A DNA stretch of 64,000 nt, taken from contig JAEMBT020000008.1 of assembly GCA_018873245.2 (NCBI GenBank), positions 15,115,172 through 15,179,171 on the forward strand, written 5' to 3'. Shown piece after piece: positions 11,383 to 23,689 of this stretch (position 1 is the stretch's first letter; every line of letters begins with the position of its first letter). The position numbers and the translations under genes were made by a program. Below the pieces are notes generated by a model. The model was not told the origin of the DNA. It was given only the letters and a program-made list of their open reading frames with translations, and did not search any database. This DNA comes from Archegozetes longisetosus. Taxonomy: Eukaryota > Arthropoda > Arachnida > Sarcoptiformes > Trhypochthoniidae.

Positions 11383-12743
11383 ATATATACAAAATTTAGC
11401 GAATGATGTTCTAAAAAAGACGAATGTCTGAAAATCTTATAGACTATGAAGATATAATCTCTTTGAAGAAAGTTTGAAGTGTTTAACTTTTCTCTATTAT
11501 AATTACACGTAAACTCTTCTAATATTTACCAAAGGAAAAGGGACAATAAACAACTATGTCTGGGCGGAGCGATTTGACAACATATTAATATTCATTACTA
11601 GGAATCACATATTATAGTAAAATATTAAAACATAATTCCCACAGGTTTAATGGGAAATTCATTTTAATTGAATCTTTTATAATGGGTTCTATGGAAGACT
11701 GAACTCAATTCAAAAAATAATTTAACCCCCATTCCTAATTTTAATTCGGACTAAACTTTTATAGGATACGCATCAAAAGTGGGAAACGTTTCTAGGAAAT
11801 TTTCAAAACTGATTAAGCCCTGGAACATATCCAAAGCCTTATTGAAATTTAGTCTATAGTACATGAAGTTATCGATAGGCTAAATTTTCCAACTGTTAAA
11901 TAAGCTAGTATTTAAGTTTGTTTACTATTCGGATTATTCATTGTCAAATTCGGTTTATCCATAAATAACATCTCTACAAGTTATTCATTTGAGCGTAACT
12001 TAAATGCTAACTTATTTAACAGTTGAAAAATAATGAACTTAGCCTATCGATAACTCCATGTACTACAGACTAAATTTCAATAAGGTTTTGGATATGTTCC
12101 AGGGCTTAATCAGTTTTGAAAATTTCCTAAAAACGTTTCCCACTTTTAATGCATATCAAATAAAGGTTTAGTCCGAATTGAAATTGGGAATGGGGTTAAA
12201 TTAATTTTTGAAGCGATTTCAGTCTCCCATAGAACCCATCATAAAAGATTAAGTTAAAATGAATTTCCCATTAAACCTGTGGGAATCATGTTTCAATATT
12301 TTACTATAATATGTGATTCCTAGTAATGAATATTAATGTTGTCAAATCGCTCCGCCCAGACATAATTGCTTATTGTCCCTTTTCCTTTGGTAAATATTAG
12401 AAGAGTTTACGTGTAATTATAATAGAGAAAAGTTAAACACTTCAAACTTTCTTCAAAGAGATTATGGTCCGTATCGGCCAACAACACTTTAGTCAACCCT
12501 TCACTTAGAAGCGTTAAAGTGAAATTTTGTTACTTAAAAGTGATTTTGATTTTACCAACAATGCCGTTACTAAGTGCCGATATTCAAGGCAGTTGAAAAA
12601 ATCAAAACCTCCACTAAAGGCAAGTCTAAGGGACGACACTTCACTTAGGAGTGTTGGTCGATACGGACCTATATCTTCATAGTCTATAAGATTTTCAGAT
12701 ATTCGTCTTTTTTAGAATATCATTCGCTAAATTTGTATATATT
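11383..12743. repeat. Large imperfect inverted repeat (foldback), arms ~530 bp
   Basis: The left arm 11383-11916 is repeated in inverse at 11998-12743 around an 80-nt centre. The right arm is longer because of a 205-bp insertion (12465-12669). Arms differ by scattered substitutions and small indels, so they are not recent. There is no transposase sequence. A transcript through it would form long dsRNA. Confidence 0.9.
12465..12669. mobile_element. 205-bp MITE nested in an inverted-repeat arm, TA duplication
   Basis: The ends GGTCCGTATCGGCCAACA and the inverse of GGTCCGTATCGACCAACA form terminal inverted repeats. TA lies on both sides (12463-12464 and 12670-12671). The other arm of the large inverted repeat has the uninterrupted sequence (around 11445-11465), so the empty site is visible and contains a single TA. 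A Tc1/mariner-mobilised MITE is inferred. Confidence 0.85.
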
Positions 12744-14040
12744 GAGCATCAATTGTGTCCTCATCTAGTTCAATACTTCCATTATCAAAGGAAAGATTAT
12801 CTTCGATTTCAAATATTTTCTGTTTGGATAATAATTTTTTATTAATTATATATAATTGAAGTCTTAGTCAAGCTTACTTTCTATTCGGCAAAATTTTCAA
12901 TTAATAAGCGTTCTATTATTTCGTAACTGTTATATCAATTAAATCGCAACTATTGCACATAATTATTCAAAAATATCAAACACAATTTATAAGATTCTTG
13001 TTCATTGCATTTATTGTATTGTATTTATCTATTAAAAACATTTAGTTATACATTATTTTAGACATTTTATGTTTTATTGCGTAAAATTACAGTTTTAAAA
13101 GTATTGATTACTCGAAGGTTTGTTTACCAAAAAGTACTCCTATATTTTACAGTTTTGAATAAATTGTTTGAGAAAAGTTCGAAATTATCTAACATTTTTT
13201 GAAAACGTCAGATCAAATAATTTATTTGAAATTACTTGATTACATAATGAAAGTGTCTTAGTCAATTAGATAATGAGACCAAGTGACTAAAGCTCAACAT
13301 TGAATATCAAATTTTTTGGTTTAGGTTTATCATTATTGATAAACCTTTTGATATTTTTTGATAGAGAAGAGGCTCCACTTGCATTCAAAGCTTCAAAGTT
13401 ACCTCTAAAAGAATTTCAGTGAATTAAATATAATACAAACTTCTATGGTGATCACTTTTAACCAACTTTCTATAGCTGAGAAAGGAGCAGAGAGACTGAG
13501 CAATTTCTAAACAATTTATATCTGGAATTCAAGTGTATTCATAGATACAAAATCAATTCAAAACTATAGCTGATTTTTTCAATAGATTCCTGGTACATGA
13601 GTTTTTGTAAATCCATCTTTTATTGGGAAAGTTGTAAAACACCTATTTTTAATATCTGACTTTTAATATCTAAAGAAGAATTCCAAAATCACATTGGCCC
13701 CAGCTCTATAGATATGTATAAACTAATTTTTTATAGAATAATAAGATCAGGCTACTTTTGGAAACTTTGACTATTATAAATATCATTTAATTGAATCTGA
13801 TAAAAATCGAGAGTAGTTTGTATATTAATATTGATATCAAAGTCTATAACGTGTCGTTTGAATTTTCAGTGTTTAGACGCTCAAAACTTCATTGCAAGAG
13901 AATGGTTAATGTTTTTTTTAGCGGAAAATTTATGTTTGCATTAGATTTTGAGAAAAAATTAATCTTAAAAAGATTTCAAACATTCATCTACATAGAAAAC
14001 GGTTTAAGATTTTATTGAAAAATGTTCGTCTTCTTAACTA

Positions 14041-14141
14041 TGGCGCACCAAAAGACCCAGTATGATGTTTGAATAAAAGTGAAGCTCACTAGTAGATCTC
14101 ACTAATACTTTGTCTCTTTACTTGGGCCTTTTGAGGAGCCA
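14041..14141. mobile_element. 101-bp MITE with TA flanks
   Basis: TGGCGCACCAAAAGACCCAG at the left end and the inverse of TGGCTCCTCAAAAGGCCCAA at the right end form ~20-bp inverted ends with TA on both sides. There is no coding content. Confidence 0.65.
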
Positions 14142-15650
14142 TATTAAAAAAATTTTGAAAATTTTTTCACATCATAAAATTTTATTCTTTAAATCAATAA
14201 ATTTTGTATTTCGGCTGTAAAAATGATAGATTATGTTAATATATTTAGCGAAGAAATTTCCTAAAAATCTTCAACAGTTTTCTCGTAATTGAATTTTGAA
14301 TTTTTAAGCTTTGAAAATTTCTAGTGTACTTAACGTAAGTTGAAGCTCATGATCATAAACGGAAACTGGCATTAATTTTAGCTTCTTTATCAGCCATGGG
14401 GACCGAGGTCTATCGGGCCGCGCAACTCTCCTTTATATTATTTTCATAATCAGGCAAATAAAGTGACTGCTTGCCTCAAATTACTTGAAAAATATTAGTA
14501 ATCTTTCAAGATCTTTCTTTAAAATGTGCTCCAACAACTGATTATGTTGTTTTACAGTTTCTCAATCTGTTAAGAATTTCATGTAAGAAAACTTCGTCAA
14601 AACCACTGGTTTTTAAAACTGATTCACTAGTCAAAACAAATTACAACAGTTTTATTTTGTTTCAAAAGATCTAAAACTTTAAGTTGGAGTATATTTCTCT
14701 AGAAAATGCAAAAAATACTGAGAAAAATAATTATTTTGAAGAAATATGGTCGACAACTATTCTTTCACAAGTGATTTGAGATAAGCAGTTACTCTGTTTG
14801 CATGATTATTAAAATTAGATAACATTTTCTGATTTTGTTCGAGTGCTTCTCCTAAACTTTAGGCATATATGTCTACTCTAAAAATTTTACTTAATTTGAG
14901 TTCAGGAGCAGGGGCTAAATCGAACTTTTCAGTAAAGTTATCAGAAATTCATATTTGAAGAACCGATTGAGATCATGAACTGTAGTTTTGACTTAAATAT
15001 ATGTACTTAACTACTCTTGGATTGAAGATATTAGATTAACTGAAGTTGCTCTTTCGATAAATCAGATTGAGTACGTCAATGTTATACAACTGGTGAAACC
15101 AAAATTTATAATTTGGCACTTGTTAATTAACACCTAATTCTTTGACTAAAAATTGATTAGTCAGCATATTTATCTTTTGTTACTTAATATTTTATTAACT
15201 CATAATACGAGGAAAATATGTGGCTGTTTGTGATCAAGGTGTGAAGATTTGCTCAATCATACAAATAATAGCGCTTCAATTTTGCTGATTATTCGCTTTA
15301 TGTTGAATTGACCTTCCTTCTCGAAATAGACAGTAAAACAATCCATTTTGATTGTTGATCGAATGATAAGAAATCACTAAATAACTAGAGCTTAACTGTC
15401 AAGTTGAGCACATCTAACCTTAAGCATCTATCAAACTTATTAAGACCCATACTTCGAACTAGTTTTGCATTATTTTTGAAAATCATTTTCGCTTTCGTCT
15501 AGCTAAACGCCAGTATCTCAAACAAAAGATCTTCTGATCGCTTTAAAGCACAACAGTGATCATTAGAAAATAAAATGAGATCAAATGTAGAAACAATTTC
15601 GTAGAAATATTGATATAAGCATCAAATCGAATTTAGAGCCAAAACAACTT

Positions 15651-15663
15651 TGGCGCAGGCGCA
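15651..15663 (+). promoter_or_regulatory. NRF1-like GC motif upstream of RBBP5
   Basis: GGCGCAGGCGCAG, about 70 bp before the RBBP5 ATG, stands out in AT-rich DNA and resembles the NRF1/Ewg palindrome (GCGCANGCGC), which is common at housekeeping promoters. This is similarity only. Confidence 0.35.
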
Positions 15664-15729
15664 GTATCAATGCATTAGCACTGCGTTCAAATTGAACAAA
15701 ACAAATGTTGAAAGGCCTCTAAATTCATA

Positions 15730-17659
15730 ATGAATTTGGAACTATTGGAACACTTCGGGCAGAACTACCCAGAGGAATTCGATGGGGCTCTGGATTGCAT
15801 ATCACTTGCGGTGACGTGTTGTTTCAACAGAAGGGGCACTTCTTTGGCTGTTGGGTGTAATGACGGAAGAATTGTTATCTGGGATTTCCTCACCAGAGGA
15901 ATAGCTAAAATCATATCAGCTCATGTCCATCCCGTCTGTTCCATCAGGTCTATACATACTATTCATACTGAGTCCATTTATTAATCTCTTATTTGATTGA
16001 ACCAACAGTTGGTCTCGAAATGGGCACAAACTCGTGAGTGCGTCCACTGATAACACGGTTTGTGTTTGGGATGTCCTGACGAGTGAGTGTGTTATCAGAT
16101 GGCGATTCTTCTCTCCTATACTTAAAGTTCAGTTCAATCCAAGAAATGATAAAATGATTTTGATTTGCCCGCTAAAACACGCAGCGATCGTTGTTTACTT
16201 TAATAATAACAACAATAATGGTAGTAATAATAAAGAAGGTATGAATTCGTTGATTTAGTTTCATTAGAATATTGACAATAATAATCATAACTAGTTATTG
16301 ATCAGGTCCATCAAAAAGTCATGTCTGTGTCCCACTCGATGACGATACAGATCTCAATATTGTGGCCTCTTTTGATCGTAGAGGTCAATACATATATAGC
16401 GGTAACGCTAAAGGACGGATACTTGTCGTCAAAATAGGTCCAGCCATTACTTCATTGACAGTCATCGCATCGTTTCGTGTGTCGAACACTGCTGTCAAAC
16501 AGATAGAATTCGCTCCCCGTAGAAAAGACATATTTCTTGTGAGTACTGCTGATCGTGTCATAAGAGTATACGGAACTCAAGAAGTGTTGTGTTGTGGTAA
16601 AAACGGTGAACCAGAACCTATTCAAAAACTACAAGATTTAGTAAACAAGATGATGTGGAAAAAATGTTGCTTTTCTGGTGGTCCAGACGCCGACTATATC
16701 TGTGCCGGCTCTGCGCGACAGCACGCGATCTATATTTACGAACGAAATGTTGGAAACTTAGTTAAGATATTGCACGGAACTAAAGGAGAACTTCTTTTAG
16801 ATGTTGTTGTAAGAGAAGATGTTTCAAATTAAGACGAGTTTAAATTTAGTTAATTTGAATTAATCCTAATGTTTAGTGGCATCCGATTCGTCCAATAATA
16901 GCGAGTATATCGAGTGGTGTCGTATCGATTTGGGCCCAGGCACAAGTCGAGAATTGGTCTGCATTCGCACCAGACTTCAAGGAGTTAGATGAAAATGTCG
17001 AATACGAGGAAAGAGAGTCTGAATTTGATATCGAAGATGAAGATAGAACTCCTGCAAGAGTTACACAAGACAAGGATGACGAGGAAGCGGTAGTTGATGT
17101 GGTCACTCCTCAGCCAATAGCTGCATTCCTGAGCAGGTCTCATCTTTTTTACATCTGATGATTTTCTCAAAAAACATATTTAATATCTGTTTCTGGTCTT
17201 TATCTAAATAGTGATGAAGAAGAGGACGATCATAACGCTCTTATATATATTCCAATCGCACCGGATATCGATGAGCCTGAAGTGGAAGGCCCGTTAACTA
17301 CTCCAACTCATCCACATCCCGAAACTCCTACAAAGTCAAGAAGAACTAAAACTGTAGACATAGATCTGAAAGAGGCACCAAAAGACGGTTAGTATTTTCT
17401 ATATTTAACTTTGTTATACTTGATGTTAAACTTGAAATTTTTGCTGGTAAACATTTCAGAAACACATCCCCTTTTGTCTGGTTCTGGTAAACAACAACGA
17501 TCAGTTGCCGGAGGAGTTGATAAAGCTTCAGTATCCAAATCAAAAGGTCAACGACCTAGTGGTAAAAGAGCTCCTAATGGCTCTTCAGAGTTGACTCCAA
17601 GCAAAAGAACAAAAGCTAAGAAATCGAGCGAATACTATAACAACGGTTCTCATTACTAA
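15730..17659 (+). CDS. RBBP5: RbBP5, WD40 subunit of COMPASS/MLL H3K4 methyltransferase
   Basis: Six exons join in frame: 15730-15947, 16009-16238, 16306-16808, 16877-17136, 17212-17387 and 17460-17659 (528 aa; vertebrate protein about 540). The start MNLELLEHFGQNYPEEFDG is nearly identical to the animal family. WD40 repeats fill roughly residues 20-335. An acidic segment near 350-375 (FKELDENVEYEERESEFD) matches the ASH2L-binding hinge of known RbBP5. The tail is Lys/Ser-rich and nuclear-type. Role from family knowledge: a core scaffold, with WDR5 and ASH2L, that stimulates SET1/MLL methylation of histone H3 lysine 4. An Asn-rich loop (NNNNNNGSNN) near residue 145 is a local addition. All splice phases close without stops. 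Confidence 0.96.
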
Positions 17660-17903
17660 AATTTAAAGTAAATTATCACTGCTATTTTTATCAGAATTTC
17701 ATTATGTTACGTTTTTTAAGTTGTAATTTGACTGGCATTTTAGCTAACTTCATCCCAAAAATATACTTTTGAATTAAGAATTGTAAAATATTAAATTAAA
17801 TAAATTTAATTGATTTCAAAAATTATTGCCGACTTATGATTACATTTAGTGATTCTTACACTTCAATACTATTCATAATTCATAAACAATAAAATCATAA
17901 TTA

Positions 17904-18726
17904 TTAATTGATATTAAATTTTTTCATTAAGTCTTCGATACTATATTTACTCAACTCTTTATTAAGACTTTCTTTTAATTTGTCTTCAAGCGAAATCACT
18001 TTTTGTTTGTTATTTAGTAGAAGATTGTCGACTAACGGCTTCGCGAGAAAATTCAGAATAGAATTTAGAAATTGTGATAACGACGGATCGATCAGATTCT
18101 CTAAATTTAGCTTCAAAGATCCAATCGTTGCATTCATTTTCAATGAATCTGTTTTGAAATGTACTCCATCGAATTTCAATAGAATTGAATCAAATTTTCC
18201 GACCAATTGCTCGATCTGAATGGTTGCACTGCCATTTCCCCTGATTGGGATGTATTTGAAAGCTTTTCCATTCAACAGATATTTACCACTTCCTCGAACT
18301 GATGGAACAGTGAAACCAATGTTGAGAGCAATAGTGAATGTTTTTGGATTGATTTCTACTTTCAAATTATCGATTTTAATGCCTGAAAGTCCTTCTACTT
18401 TAAATCCCGGTTCAATAACAATTTTGACATCAGTTTTTGAGTTGGTTATTGTATTTTCAAGTCTTTTGTCGAGTATTATCGGATCGATTTTGTGAGAACT
18501 TATCATATCTTGTCTGACATTTTCAATTATTTGTCCGATAAAGTTAGACAAATCAACTGGTTTCAACTTTTGAAGTTCTTCGAAAAGTTTTAATAGATCA
18601 TTTGCATTACAAGTGATCGCTATTTATATCAAAAAAGGAAAAAATTGACATCAGTTAGTAGTCTTGAAAATCAAATGTCTTACCCGTTGTAATGACAAGA
18701 AGTGAAATAAACAAATTGTTTTGCAT
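17904..18726 (-). CDS. Takeout/JHBP-family secreted lipid-binding protein, 252 aa
   Basis: Two minus-strand exons, 18726-18684 (signal peptide start MQNNLFISLLVIT) and 18619-17904, join in phase 1. The body has the beta-rich repeats typical of Pfam JHBP (PF06585): IDNLKVEINPKTFTIALN, a YLLNGKAFKYIPIRGNG strand pair, and LKLNLENL before a C-terminal helix. The family forms a long TULIP-fold barrel binding hydrophobic ligands such as juvenile hormone. The ligand here is unknown. Only one Cys is seen near the mature N-terminus (ITCNAND), where the insect proteins usually have two. It is head-to-head with the group 7-like gene 491 bp away. Confidence 0.8.
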
Positions 18727-19217
18727 CTTCTAATTCAGTTGTGACAGTTGGTTCTTCTGAACAGTTGATTGGAAGCAGATTCGTTCGCATTATATATAGT
18801 AGACTCATATCGAGTAATTATTATCAGAATGATTATGAAACATGATTTTCACTAGAACTTTGCGTTATTTACATTCATTTTATATTGATTTCCATGCTAA
18901 GTCAATAATGCAATTAATGGGAACTTAACATAAGTTGAACATAATATTCACGATTCTTGACTTTAGTTTACCATTTCTTGAAATTTGTCGTCATAGTTCA
19001 TATCAAATAGCTTGTATATCATTTTTATGGCTCAAAGATCTCTATTTTTATATAGTTATCACTTCTTTAAATATATCTTCAAGTTAAAAAACATTTATTT
19101 TTCAAAGGAAAAGTCAACAAATAAATTGTAAGATAACTAAAGATAAGCAATTCTGGGACTATAAATATACTTTAAAAGCCTTTGGATAGAACTAGAAACA
19201 AAATTCTGTTGTTAAAA

Positions 19218-20000
19218 ATGAATTTGAATTATATATGTATATATCTTGTTTTATTTGTTGGATTTGTTTTTATAAGAACAGGTAGTTTTTAAGTCAGTCA
19301 TTGAGAAAGTATACGATTATTTCTATTTATTTTTCTCATTAGATGCATGTAACGGAAATGGAAATAAATTGGTTGATGAAATTTTGGCGAACGCAAAAAA
19401 TGATTTGAATAAACAACTCGTTATTCCAGACAGACATGAAGGTTAATTATATAACTTATATATTCAAAATTAAGTTGATGTCAATTTTTGATTATGATCG
19501 CTAATTTAGATCCTATTTCTATTTGGAACATAAGAGTTTGGGGATTAGGAAGTTTGAGTCGTGGAGGTGATATCTGTTTGGAAGATAATAAGAATGGTAT
19601 CGTAACAGTTAGGTCTATAATGCAAGTGTCAAACGTAAAGGGATCAGGAAGCGCTTCTTACCATTTAGTGAAGAAAGTTATCTTCACTAAGATAAGTATG
19701 ACATGGAAAGGAGACTTTAATGTAGTGCTACCATACATCAGGTTGAGAACCGGTTTTCGGGCAGATTTGAATAATAAGAAAATCGATTTAATCGATTTCG
19801 AATTAGAACAATTTGCAGACGCGAAGGTTAGTATCCATATGAGAGGTATCTGGTCTGTATTCGATGGTATTGTGAGTCGTTATGCTCAAAAACATGTAAA
19901 TGATAAGTTTAAGCCTAAAGCCAAAGACCTGCTGAAAAGCGCAATCGAAACCCAATTGAAAAAGTTTGATAAATGGGACCTTATTAAAGATGGACTTTAA
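19218..20000 (+). CDS. Group 7 mite-allergen-like lipid-binding protein, copy 1 (217 aa)
   Basis: Three exons: 19218-19281, 19343-19441 and 19510-20000, with both introns in phase 1. The first exon encodes a signal peptide (MNLNYICIYLVLFVGFVFIRT). The mature part has NIRVWGLGSLSRGGD, aligned by eye to the NIQVRGLKQMKRVGD-type motif of Der p 7. A late FELEQFADA motif corresponds to the FEVRQFAN region, and a long C-terminal helix ends the protein. Der p 7 has a BPI/LBP-like fold and may bind lipids or peptides, so extracellular ligand binding is inferred. A second copy lies at 31033-32188 with the same exon plan. Confidence 0.85.
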
Positions 20001-21079
20001 AAAGTTTATTTGATTGGCCGCACTTCTAATAAGTTACCGATTACTTCGATGCTACGAATTATATAGATTTGAATTTCCAAATTTTTAACTAACCATAAAA
20101 AATATCAATTTTTTAATTGACTTCGCGAACCATTTTGTAAAGTTTTGAAGAGATAATAAAAATAATTTCTAATGACAAAATTCGACTTTTTAACCTGAAT
20201 TTTAACTTTAAATTTAAGATTTAAAAAACTTCATCAAATAATTTCGGGAGTTTTATAGACTTTTCAAAGCTATTTGAGTGAATTCGATGCAATAATAATT
20301 TTTTACTAAAATTTTTGGTCATAATTATACCGAATTATGTTGTGCAGATAACAAAAATTGAGTTATATTGGGTCCATTCGATCGGTTGAAATCGTTAAAC
20401 AATGATCTAGCAATACGAAATATGACCAGTGTCTTTGGAGCTCCAGACTCCCACTTTCAGCGTAACGTTATTAAAGTATGAGACCTTACTCAGTAGAGAT
20501 ATAAGAGGTCTACGAAACAACATCTGCGTTTAGACAAGGATGAGGGTCAGTGAAAAGCGAATAAAAGCGAAGATGGGGTTGGATGGGGACCAAATCTAAT
20601 CGGAAGCCCACAATGTGTCATTGAATTTATGGCAGTATTTAGCTTACAACTTACCGATTTGTGTATAAAACTTGAAAAAGTTTAGGATTTTGCATAAAGT
20701 TTTTCGAAGAATTCAGAGAATTTGACGATTGGGCGAGCTTCTGATTCATTATTGGAATAAAATTTTAGATGCCTTCATGACAGAGGATTGATATAAGCAG
20801 ACAACTCTGGGCATTTAACAAATTTGCTTCAGTTGAGCCTTATAGAACTTTCAAACTACCATAAGATATTCGCAAGAGAATAACGTCTATTTATACGTAA
20901 ATTCAAAATGAGGATCTATGCTCTGTTTTCAACGAGTAACTAAAATTCGTAAAATTTCATTTTTCAGTAAAATACAGTAACAGTATACCGATGTTAAACT
21001 CTAGTATAATGATAGCATAGATAAGACAAAATCACTTGAAGTTATTATCCATATGAATTTCTGTTAATGTAAATATATG
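20001..21079. other. Downstream region of group 7 copy 1, no further gene
   Basis: The first several hundred bases resemble those after copy 2 (shared 18-mer TTCAGCGTAACGTTATTA near 20456 and 32756). No coding frame is supported. Confidence 0.5.
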
Positions 21080-22372
21080 GGTTGGCTTTTACTTTCGAGA
21101 AGCTGGCAAAGCCTTTACATACCTATATATTTATCATCAGTATCACTTGACAAGCAAAAAAGTCTCAAGCCACACTCACTTCCGACGAAGTCTAAGCTCA
21201 GCCCACAAAAAAAATTGTGAGCTACGCCCACCAAAATTTTTCTAAATGTTCTTCTAGGTATACTGGTTAAGAATATAAAACGGATTCTCGAAATTCCTTC
21301 AGGGGGCGGAGTTATGAGTATTCAAAGTTTCGATATTTCAATTTTTGGTTGGCTATTACTTTCCGGAGAAGCAGGAAAGCCATTATATACCTGTATATTT
21401 ATTATCAGTATCACTTGGCGAACAAAATTCTCAAGCCACGCCCACTTCCAACCAGATCTAAACTCCGGCCACAAAAAAATTTTGAGCCGCGCCCACCAAA
21501 ATTTCCTAAAATATTCTTCCAAGTATACTGATTAAGAAAATGAAAACAGATTCTCGAAATTCCTCCTGGGGGCGGAGTTATGAGTATTCAAGTTTTCCTT
21601 ATTTTGCTTATAAAAAACTACTTCAAATATTGTTTCAAAGCTATGATCCAACGAATTTCATAAAATATTTAATGACTAAATAGCTGCACATAATTTTAGA
21701 ATATTAAAAACGTTTTACTATACATATTACGCCAATATAAATGTCAAGGTTGAATGTTTATGAAAATTAAGATTAAAATCATATGAAATTTATAGAGCTT
21801 ATTTTATGTAATTTATTCTAATTTTATAGTTAAATTAGTCTTTAGATTCAGAAAGTTTTGAATTACTTACATGTTTGAAATAATAAAAAGTTTAATTACT
21901 AACTTTGAAATCTAAATTATTGTCATACTCTATTTATAGTTCAATAATATAATTGAAATTTATGATTTGTATGCATAAACTTAGTTAATTCTTTTTGATA
22001 TATATAAATTATATTTTTAAAATTGTGTGCAGCTATTTAGTCATTAAATATTTTATGAAATTCGTTGGATCATAGCTTTGAAACAAAATTTGAAGTAGTT
22101 TTTTATGAGCCAAATAAGGAAAACTTCAATACTCATAACTCCGCCCCCAGAAGGAATTTCGAGAATCCGTTTTTATATTCTTAACCAGTATACTTAGAAG
22201 AAATTTTAGGAAAATTTTGGTGGGCGTAGCTCACAATTTTTTTGTGGGCGGAGCTTAGACTTCGTCGGAAGTGGATGTGGCTTGAGACTTTTTTGCTTGC
22301 CAAGTGATACTGATGATAAATATATAGGTATGTAATGGCTTTGCCAGCTTCTCGGGAAAGTAAAAGCCAACC
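21080..22372. repeat. Large foldback repeat with a tandemly duplicated left arm
   Basis: Outer arms begin GGTTGGCTTTTACTTTC and end with its inverse at 22372. The left arm carries two direct copies of a ~265-bp unit (about 21080-21345 and 21346-21590); the right arm (about 22130-22372) carries one inverted copy closest to the outer unit. The inner arms, about 21590-21705 and 22025-22130, also pair. The centre is AT-rich and non-coding. Open frames in the left arm are by-products of the repeat. Confidence 0.85.
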
Positions 22373-23169
22373 AAGTATATGTTTATATATTGTTTCAAAA
22401 AATATTTAAACGTAAGCATTGTGCAACTATTCTATTGTTATGATTCTTGAATTTTGTTTATCGAATTAATAAAGAAATAAATCTATAGCACGAACCGATT
22501 TATTAAAAATAGATTAAACATGTTTAAGTTTTCAAAATTATTTAGATAAAAATAATAATTTGAAATCTGCATAGATACTCGTCACTTCAGAATAAGCTAA
22601 GTTTAGAGAAAGAAAACTAATGAAGTGATTTAGTACACTATATATTTTTGTCTACTAATATTGTAAAAATGAACATTTTTTTACAAACTGAACCCCTCTT
22701 TCTCCAATCATTATCGTAATTGAATTTGTCTGTTGATTAGGAATTGAAGTTACAGAGGAATCAGTTACTCTCAAATCAGAACAGCCTTAACTCTTAGTCT
22801 CTCATCAACGACTGATTTCGAATCATTAGTATTTCCTATTCTACACATTCTAACAGGAGTTATATAAGTATTTAACGTTTGTGCGATACATCGTAGATAT
22901 ATATATAACACAAAATTATGCATTTGAGAACATGGATTACAACCCGGCATTGGATTTTTGTATATTTCGATAAATTGTTGAAAGTATGAGTTCTGCAAGA
23001 TACTTTGTTGTTTTGACCAAAATATCGAGATCTGATGGATTGCAGAAAGTCACAAATGCATTTAACACGAAAAAGCTTCAAGCCATAGTTCATTGAAGAT
23101 AAAATCATCCAAGTTCATCAAATTTAATGTAGTTAAAAACATAATTTATTTAAATTATCGAATACTCAT
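22373..23169. other. AT-rich interval, no gene seen
   Basis: Open frames on the minus strand at 22771-23108 have no recognisable motif and overlap each other. Nothing is supported. Confidence 0.4.
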
Positions 23170-23550
23170 AAAAATACATTAAAATTTCTTGATTTAAAAA
23201 ATTTTATCGAAAGAGTAATGTTGTTTATAAACTTTACTCTAGAAATAAACAAATGTAATATTCTTATAAATATCAACTGAAACAATAATAAATGAAATCA
23301 GTTATGGCTAGTCTAATGAATGAGTTAGATCCATCGATATAATTAAATGCACCGCTTTTAGAGAGACCAAGGAAGCTAAAACTGAATTCATAACAAGAAA
23401 GTTGAGACTAGCCATAATTGATTTTATTTATTATTATCTCAATTGATATTTATATCAATATTAAATAGATTTGCTTATTTCTAGGATAAAGTTTATAAAC
23501 AACGCTGCTCTTTCGATAAAATTCTTTAAAAAAGGAATTTCTATGTATTT
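23170..23550. repeat. Foldback repeat, arms ~145 bp
   Basis: 23170-23315 is inverted at 23404-23550 (cores TTTTATCGAAAGAG and ATGGCTAGTCT with their complements) around a 90-nt centre with moderate divergence. It sits just upstream of a receptor pseudogene. Confidence 0.8.
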
Positions 23551-23689
23551 CTATTGATAGAATCCGAATATTAAATCCGTTTCTGCTCTAGAGGGGGGAC
23601 GAACATTATTTCGTACCCTGCGTTTTCAGAACTTATCTTTTATAAAGATTTATTTCGAGCATTCTTTACAGTTTATTTTTGAGTATTTG

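Larger units (their letters stand above)
10166..15650. other. 5.5-kb gene-empty stretch with repeats
   Basis: No spliced or intact gene was found. It contains the 1.36-kb inverted repeat (11383-12743) with a nested MITE and a small TA-flanked MITE (14041-14141). The 68-76-codon open frames here show no family signature. Confidence 0.5.

Noticed and set aside
21314-21535. Overlapping open frames on both strands in the foldback arm
   Set aside because: They arise from the repeated GC-richer arm sequence and have no domain.
22771-23108. Two overlapping minus-strand open frames
   Set aside because: They have no recognisable motif or splice partner and sit in AT-rich repeat surroundings.
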